Source: Oligoflexus sp. (GTDB lineage: Bacteria > Bdellovibrionota_B > Oligoflexia > Oligoflexales > Oligoflexaceae). Taken from it: a stretch of 47,993 nt of DNA. Numbering within the stretch: position 1 is the first letter of the stretch; every line of letters begins with the position of its first letter. Below are positions 43,373-47,993 of the stretch, in pieces. The position numbers and the translations under genes are program-made. Where the stretch lies: assembly GCA_014377445.1 (NCBI GenBank), contig JACMPP010000145.1:1-47993 (forward strand), read 5' to 3'. The notes beneath the pieces are model-generated. The model was not told the origin of the DNA and did not search any database. It was given only the letters and a program-made list of their open reading frames with translations.

Positions 43373-44670
43373 GAAAAATAATTTTAGCTGCTTTATGGAC
43401 TTCTTTGCTCGTTGGCTGTGGCAATGACAGAGATGCATCTGATACGAAGATTATTGGCGGAAGCTACGGCGAAGGTAATCAAGCTATCAAGGGGAGCTAT
43501 CCATCAACTATTAGTTTTATCTCGCTTACAAGTTCGGGCGGAGATTGCTCGGCTACACGAATTGGAGAAGACAGCTTTTTGACCGCATCTCACTGTTTTC
43601 CAGATGGCGGAAAAGAATCCCAAGTTTCAATCAGTGCAAGTAACGGACTTATATTTAGCCTTCAAATGGTGAATGTCGTCATTCATCCCAGTTATTCTAG
43701 TATTCTTTCAAAGGTCACAACGACAAGCGATTTAGCAACTTTTTCTATTCGCTTTAAAACCATTAAAGAAAAAAGCCTCTTTGATTCATTTGTTACGGTT
43801 TCCACTATTGGTTCAGCGCGTCCCGTCAAAGGAGAAGAACTTACTGTGACTGGCTTTGGCTGTGAAAAAGTCAACATTGCCTTCAAATCAGAATTCCCCT
43901 GGATCACAGTCGCAAACTGTGCGGAGAATAATTCTAGGCGTATAGTAAAATACGCCAAAAGTAAGGTTGAGTTAGAAACGAACTTTAGTGCCCCTTTTTC
44001 TGAAAGGTATTTCACTTTACTTGGCGAAATAGGCGCTAATAGCAATGGTTACACTGCACCTGGCGATAGTGGAGGAGGAGTTTTTAACTCTTTCGGACAG
44101 CTCGTTGGCGTAAATACCATGATGATTGGTGTTGATGGAGTTTTTCTTAGAACTATTCACGCTTCAGTTGCTTATCCTGATGCCGTTGGTTTTATTTCAT
44201 CCGCCACATCTTCTCCAACTCTTTGGCAAGACGGTAAAGTGTCTGTCGTAATCGACAATGAAGGTTACGAAGGCTCCATGCTTAAAGGCATGAGAGAGGG
44301 CGAAGGGACTCAGAACTATAAAGACGGTAAAAGCTACACTGGCTCATGGCATAACGATGTCAGGACCGGATTTGGAAGGCAAGTTTGGCCTTCAGGAGCT
44401 AAATATATTAGCCACGAAGGGCGTTGGGCTAATGATCTCCCTAACGGAGACGGCACTCTTTCTTTCACCGAAGGTTTTGTCTATACAGGCGAGTTAAAGG
44501 ACGGAAAGCTTTTTGGGAAGGGAACTATGAAATTTCCTAACGGAGATATTCGTGAAGGAAATTATGTAAATGGCAAAAGAGAAGGCGACCATATTTTAAC
44601 CGATGCAAGCGGAAAAAAATATCTTGAGACTTATCAGAACGATCAAAGAATTAGCGTAACTCCACTCTAA
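43369..44670 (+). CDS. Trypsin-like serine protease lipoprotein with C-terminal MORN repeats
   Basis: A 433-residue protein. The signal ends in LLVGCGN, so it is a lipoprotein (Cys17). The S1 protease domain starts with IIGGSYG, an activation-type N-terminus like trypsin IVGG. It has the full triad: His75 (LTASHCF), Asp121 (SDLATF) and Ser234 (PGDSGGGVF). From about residue 300 to 410 follow about five MORN repeats (YEGSMLKGMREGEG, YTGSWHNDVRTGFG, YTGELKDGKLFGKG and others), normally found in lipid- or membrane-linked proteins. I know of no well-described bacterial trypsin-MORN fusion. It is the second gene of the island operon; the next gene is 18 bases away. Confidence 0.88.
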   Translation: MRKIILAALWTSLLVGCGNDRDASDTKIIGGSYGEGNQAIKGSYPSTISFISLTSSGGDCSATRIGEDSFLTASHCFPDGGKESQVSISASNGLIFSLQMVNVVIHPSYSSILSKVTTTSDLATFSIRFKTIKEKSLFDSFVTVSTIGSARPVKGEELTVTGFGCEKVNIAFKSEFPWITVANCAENNSRRIVKYAKSKVELETNFSAPFSERYFTLLGEIGANSNGYTAPGDSGGGVFNSFGQLVGVNTMMIGVDGVFLRTIHASVAYPDAVGFISSATSSPTLWQDGKVSVVIDNEGYEGSMLKGMREGEGTQNYKDGKSYTGSWHNDVRTGFGRQVWPSGAKYISHEGRWANDLPNGDGTLSFTEGFVYTGELKDGKLFGKGTMKFPNGDIREGNYVNGKREGDHILTDASGKKYLETYQNDQRISVTPL

Positions 44671-44688
44671 TCAAGGAATTTTACGAAC

Positions 44689-45018
44689 ATGAAAAAACTA
44701 ATCATTTTGTCTTCGCTGTTTATTTCGACACTTGGCTTTTCTGAGAAAGCAAAAATTAAGGTTGATAAAGATCTGGCTGTAGAAAACTCAAAATCAGATG
44801 AAGGTTTTGCTCTTTCCCACTTAAGAGATTCTTCAGCTCTTTACAAGGCTGGAGCCAGAGACGGGGACAAAGTTTTAAAAATTGGAAATAAGACCATTAA
44901 TTCAGTTGGAGCCTTTGCAGAAAGCTCTTCGGTAATCACTTCTCCAACAAAACCAGTTAAAATTTTAATCAGCCGTGACGGTGAAGAGATGACTCTAACC
45001 GTTAGTCCAAAGAAATAA
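44689..45018 (+). CDS. Exported single-PDZ-domain protein
   Basis: A 109-residue protein with a signal peptide (MKKLIILSSLFISTLGFS) followed directly by a PDZ domain (about 35-105: ALYKAGARDGDKVLKIGNKTI, VKILISRDGEEMTLTV). This is the type found in DegP- and S2P-like proteases, where the PDZ binds protein C-termini. No catalytic domain is attached, so it is likely an adaptor. A PDZ beside a separate trypsin domain gives in two genes what HtrA proteases have in one chain. It may therefore act with the trypsin-MORN protein; that is inference. Start ATG 44689, 18 bases after the previous stop. Confidence 0.8.
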   Translation: MKKLIILSSLFISTLGFSEKAKIKVDKDLAVENSKSDEGFALSHLRDSSALYKAGARDGDKVLKIGNKTINSVGAFAESSSVITSPTKPVKILISRDGEEMTLTVSPKK

Positions 45019-45035
45019 GGTTAAACAGGTAAGTC

Positions 45036-46166
45036 ATGAAAAAACGTTTTTCCTTAGCTTTGCTGATTTTACTCCAAGCTCCTTTGCCAGCTGCTATGGC
45101 TGATGGAAGAAGATTAGGCTTTCCTTTATCTAGTGACAAAGCAGATTGCGACATTATCACCAAGGGTGAGACTCTTAGTCCAGACAAGGGCTGTGTCTTT
45201 GATTTTTGCTTTGACGACCCTAATCATCCAGGTAAGACCGCAGGCTGCTCACAGAGCTGTCCTGGGGATCCAGGTTTCCCTTCACCTGATGACCCCGAGC
45301 CTCAGCCAAAGCCAGATGAACCCAAACCTCCAAAAGAGCCGGAGCCCGCACCTGAGCCTAAAACTCCTGAGCCTGCTCCCGATCCAGAACCTGAGCCGAC
45401 CCCCACGCCTGCTCCAGAGCCCGAGCCTTCTCCGGAGCCTTCAAGCCCAGACGGTGGGACACCTCCAGCACCCGAAACTCCACCGGAGACCCCTGGTACG
45501 GACGGCGGCGACTTTGAGTGCGCTGAAAACACAAATTGTCTCCCTCCAGACGGCTCAAATGGGCCAGGTGATGGGAGTGATGCTCCTGTAATAGGCACCC
45601 TTGGCCCTAAAAAGCCAGTCACAGGTATTGGTGCTGGATACCTAGATTGCCTCGATCCTAGGGCTCACTGCGGAGCGGTAGATAATAAGGGAAAAGACGA
45701 GAATATATCTTTGACCCCTAAGCCTGTCACAGACAGTAAAGGTAAACTTGATTGCTCTAATCCAAGAGTAAGTTGCATCAGCAGTGAGCTAAAAGAAGAA
45801 ACTCCAGGCTTTAACACGGGCTGTAAGGGAAAAGATGGCACTAAAAATCCTGATGAAATCCCCAGCATGACGGACCTTTTTGCAAAAAGCGAAGAACTCT
45901 TCTGCCAGCAAAATCCATTAGCTGGAAAGTGTCTGAAAAAACTTGAGTTCTCACCCACAGGCCGTTATTGCAAAGAAAATCCTTTTTCTGCCAAATGCCT
46001 AAAACACTTTGATGGTGTGAATCCAATCTTTCGTGGAAGGGACAATCCTATTTCCATTCCAGTGCACGGAGCTGATCTTGGCTCACCGATCTGCAAACTT
46101 TATCCTAACCTGGCTCAATGCAAAAAGGTCGCGCCCACTCGATTAATTCCTCCCAGCTGGAAATAA
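45036..46166 (+). CDS. Exported Pro/Glu-rich, Cys-rich surface protein
   Basis: A 376-residue protein of unknown function. A Sec signal (LALLILLQAPLPAAMA) is followed by a Cys-rich region (about 35-80). A Pro/Glu/Asp-rich linker comes next (about 82-150, repeats of PEP and PAPEPE), likely extended, as in wall-spanning proteins. The C-terminal part (about 160-376) contains repeated cysteine pairs. CLDPRAHC and CSNPRVSC share C-x2-P-R-x2-C; CQQNPLAGKC, CKENPFSAKC and CKLYPNLAQC share C-x3-P-x4-C. These suggest disulfide-bonded small loops. It is last in the operon, and a terminator follows. Confidence 0.8.
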   Translation: MKKRFSLALLILLQAPLPAAMADGRRLGFPLSSDKADCDIITKGETLSPDKGCVFDFCFDDPNHPGKTAGCSQSCPGDPGFPSPDDPEPQPKPDEPKPPKEPEPAPEPKTPEPAPDPEPEPTPTPAPEPEPSPEPSSPDGGTPPAPETPPETPGTDGGDFECAENTNCLPPDGSNGPGDGSDAPVIGTLGPKKPVTGIGAGYLDCLDPRAHCGAVDNKGKDENISLTPKPVTDSKGKLDCSNPRVSCISSELKEETPGFNTGCKGKDGTKNPDEIPSMTDLFAKSEELFCQQNPLAGKCLKKLEFSPTGRYCKENPFSAKCLKHFDGVNPIFRGRDNPISIPVHGADLGSPICKLYPNLAQCKKVAPTRLIPPSWK

Positions 46167-46187
46167 TAAAAAAATATCTGCTATTTT

Positions 46188-46221
46188 GCCCCTTCTCTTA
46201 AATTGAGTTGGGGCTTTTTTT
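46188..46221 (+). terminator. Rho-independent terminator of the island operon
   Basis: Stem GCCCC / GGGGC with an inner CTC/GAG helix (46188-46214) and seven T residues directly after. Confidence 0.85.
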
Positions 46222-46694
46222 ATTTATTGGCAGTCCGTTAAACCTAAAAATCCCCAAATCCAACTTGGACATAAATTCTCCCGCCCGCTTATTCAGTGGA
46301 ATATCCCTAAAATTCAGCCAGCCGCATGATTCGAAAGAATCAACCTCCTGCATCATCTATCGCGTCAAGCCTATGGCTTCAAACAGAACCCAACTCCATT
46401 CACCCGTTCTTTCTTTTGGAATATTCAAAAAATTTCGTGATTCGAGAGGAAAAATCAAAACCATATATCGCGTGGCTTAAAAAAAAGTCGATTAATCAAA
46501 GAGCAGGTGTGGTTCACCGCTGCAGACCTCGACCGTGCTTTATCCTTACTAAGATTACACCCGGTTCATCCAACTCTCGGTTTTACCAAGCACGACCCCT
46601 CTGACTTGACTGTCAAGGCCTTAGACAGTCGCGTCCGGAGTTCGAAAAGGCTTGCCTCTAAATACTTAATAGGTTTACACAATCCCTGCTACGA
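46222..46694 (+). other. Island right end: imperfect repeat pair, no supported gene
   Basis: This stretch of about 470 bases has no convincing gene. It contains two imperfect direct repeats, 46298-46365 and 46418-46473. Both run GGAATAT, an A-rich segment, TGATTCGA, AATCAA and TATCGCGT in the same order. They lie in the same reading frame of an open stretch (46208-46480), giving GI-KF...DS...IYRV twice, so they could be a remnant of a repeat protein or a non-coding site array near the right attachment repeat. A perfect palindrome GATTC-GAAA-GAATC (46328-46341) is inside the first unit. Confidence 0.45.
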
Positions 46695-46756
<62 letters not shown>

Positions 46757-46781
46757 CCTATCGGATGGCAAACACGAAAAG

Positions 46782-46816
46782 AAAAAAGTCCTTGGTTATA
46801 AGCCTGGGGCTTTTTT
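46782..46816 (+). terminator. Terminator behind the right tRNA-Asn copy
   Basis: AAAAAAGTCC / GGGGCTTTTTT hairpin with an inner helix, ending in six T residues. It probably belonged to tRNA-Asn before insertion of the island, since no gene of the island ends here. Confidence 0.7.
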
Positions 46817-46909
46817 CGTGTGCTTTCTTTGGCTTTCAGGGTGAAGCATAGTGAGCTAGTCGCCCTTCCTCCACTCATGACTGAATCCGCTACTTGCAAA
46901 GCTAACCCA

Positions 46910-47260
46910 TTACATGGGGACAATATATCTCTCAATTATAAAGTTGAGATATTCAAAATAATAGTTCTTCCAATTATCGTCCTTCCATCGCTCTGCTATT
47001 TTCGACTGGCAATGAGCCTTTAACGAATCCACGTTTTTCTTTTGTATTTTAAAATCACCTTTCCACGAACGAAGGGACTCAATTGTGATGACAACAAGAT
47101 CAGGATCGTTGTGCTCTAACATCGTCATCAAAATTTCAAAGGTCGTTTGAGTTTCTATTACGCTCAAGACCTCAGACAGCCGTTTCGTCCAAGTAAGTGG
47201 TTTCGTTTTCCATATGTTTCTCAGAGATTCAATCTCGACCAACTGGAAGCCAAAAGCCAT
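46910..47260 (-). CDS. Hypothetical protein, possibly HEAT-like, truncated
   Basis: A 116-residue open frame with coding-like composition. A helical segment (TFEILMTMLEHNDPDLVVITIESLRSW) resembles a HEAT-type repeat pair. No ribosome site precedes the ATG at 47260. In-frame protein-like sequence continues about 20 codons upstream of that ATG to a stop, inside the region of the transposase remnant. This suggests that the gene was cut by insertion. It is not in the island but lies right beside it. The call is tentative. Confidence 0.4.
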   Translation of the reverse strand: MAFGFQLVEIESLRNIWKTKPLTWTKRLSEVLSVIETQTTFEILMTMLEHNDPDLVVITIESLRSWKGDFKIQKKNVDSLKAHCQSKIAERWKDDNWKNYYFEYLNFIIERYIVPM

Positions 47261-47261
47261 C

Positions 47262-47993
47262 GAACGCAGGAAATTGAATAAGAATTTTGTTCGCCAGATT
47301 GCCCGGATAAGGTCAGTTCAAGCTGACTTAATCGAGCGTGAAAAACTCCTCTGCGATGAGCGTGATTCACTCATAGAAGCCTTTCGCTGTTAGCGCTTGA
47401 TCAAGCCCATCCCCTCCGATACTTCGACCATGATTATTGCCATTCTTCTGATCGTTAATGCGCGTATATCTTTTCGCGCTGTCCCTCGAGTCCTTTCCTG
47501 TGTTGGCTTTGAGGGTTGGATTCCTCATTTCAGCTCGACCATTAACTGGGTCTGCCGGGTGGGGCTGGCCTCGCTTCGATACATGAAGGCCCCCAAAGTG
47601 GATTGGATTACCATCATAGATATGACTCTGGACATCGCTTACAAAAAGGCTTTGGTAGTCTTAAGACTTCCTCTGTCGATATCTACCTTAAGCGAGAAGG
47701 CTCGGTCACACTTGAAGACGTAACTTGCGCTGGAATAGTCGTGAGAGGGTCATGGAAGAGTGAGGACGTAGCCGAAGCCCTGCATGGCTTATTGGGCGAT
47801 GAACCTCATCTGAAAGCCATCATGAAAGACGGGGGCTGTGACCTCGCCAAAAGCGTTCGTCTCTGGAAAGCTGAGGCCAAGCGAAAAGATATTGCCGTCA
47901 TCAGCGACATCAGTCATGAGGCTTCAAATGCTTTGAAAGATGACTTTAAAAACAAAAAATCGTTCCAGCAACTCACGAGAAAGTTAAAAAATA
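47262..47993 (+). pseudogene. Decayed transposase-like gene, running off the window
   Basis: Three pieces in different frames line up as one protein. A charged helical piece (IERRKLNKNFVRQIARIRSV...) ends at the TAG at 47391. A central piece (to about 47690) contains PHFSSTINWVCRVGLASL and DWITIIDMTLDIAYKKALVVL. A final piece from about 47695 (KREGSVTLEDVTCAGIVV ... MKDGGCDLAKSVRLW ... VISDISHEASNALKDDF) stays open to the window end. The order of Asp-containing motifs (IIDMTLD, KDGGCDL, ISDISH) is that of a transposase-like DDE protein I recall from other environmental bacteria. The family name cannot be fixed from memory. Joining the frames needs at least two shifts, so the gene is broken. 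Confidence 0.6.

Overview
The window is about 48 kb of bacterial chromosome. The left 40.5 kb is dense housekeeping DNA and the right 7 kb is accessory. The genes are Gram-negative and aerobic in character: BamD, an LptF/LptG permease, a TonB-like protein, a porin, MltD and ETF. TTG and GTG starts are common, and an XPB helicase/Bax1 nuclease pair sits beside trypsin-like secreted proteins. This suggests a deltaproteobacterial, Bdellovibrionota or Oligoflexia-like organism. That placement is inference from gene content; no 16S gene is present.

Layout: 50-1511 holds rpoA-rplQ and a terminator. A lipoprotein and an LptF/G permease follow, convergent with the methionine-salvage genes mtnC and mtnD. 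The stretch 4809-12805 is a translation block (rimP-nusA-infB-rbfA-truB-metK). Next come a HAMP membrane protein, ruvA-ruvB, a porin, and a small membrane protein followed by the XPB-type helicase and Bax1-type nuclease with overlapping frames. After a DHH phosphoesterase, 20950-21596 is a scar where two convergent broken genes meet: a phospholipase-C-like lipoprotein and dtd. Then gpmI-mazG faces rpsT, rnhA, a 37-residue basic protein, rpmB and rpsR on the minus strand. priA, clpP, tRNA-Leu(CAG) and an ABC exporter are on plus. etfB-etfA and bamD-mltD-aminotransferase are on minus. A TonB-like protein, an HPt protein, aroB (minus) and a response regulator close the core part.

At 40558 lies an intact tRNA-Asn. 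Its 3' part plus three bases (62 bp) is repeated exactly at 46695-46756, and a terminator of the kind expected behind a tRNA follows the second copy. I read 40575-46756 as a 6.2 kb genomic island inserted in the tRNA. It carries a frameshifted IS1380-type transposase and, behind a near-consensus promoter, a compact AT-richer operon of four exported proteins: a pseudopilin-like protein, a trypsin-MORN lipoprotein, a single-PDZ protein and a Pro/Glu-rich, Cys-rich protein. I know of no described system with this composition, and it is the most interesting part of the window. No integrase is visible. A second decayed transposase runs off the right edge.

Other points of note: PriA keeps only two of its four expected CxxC pairs, ribosomal protein S18 has a C-terminal tail, and an unlisted 37-codon gene lies between rpmB and rnhA.
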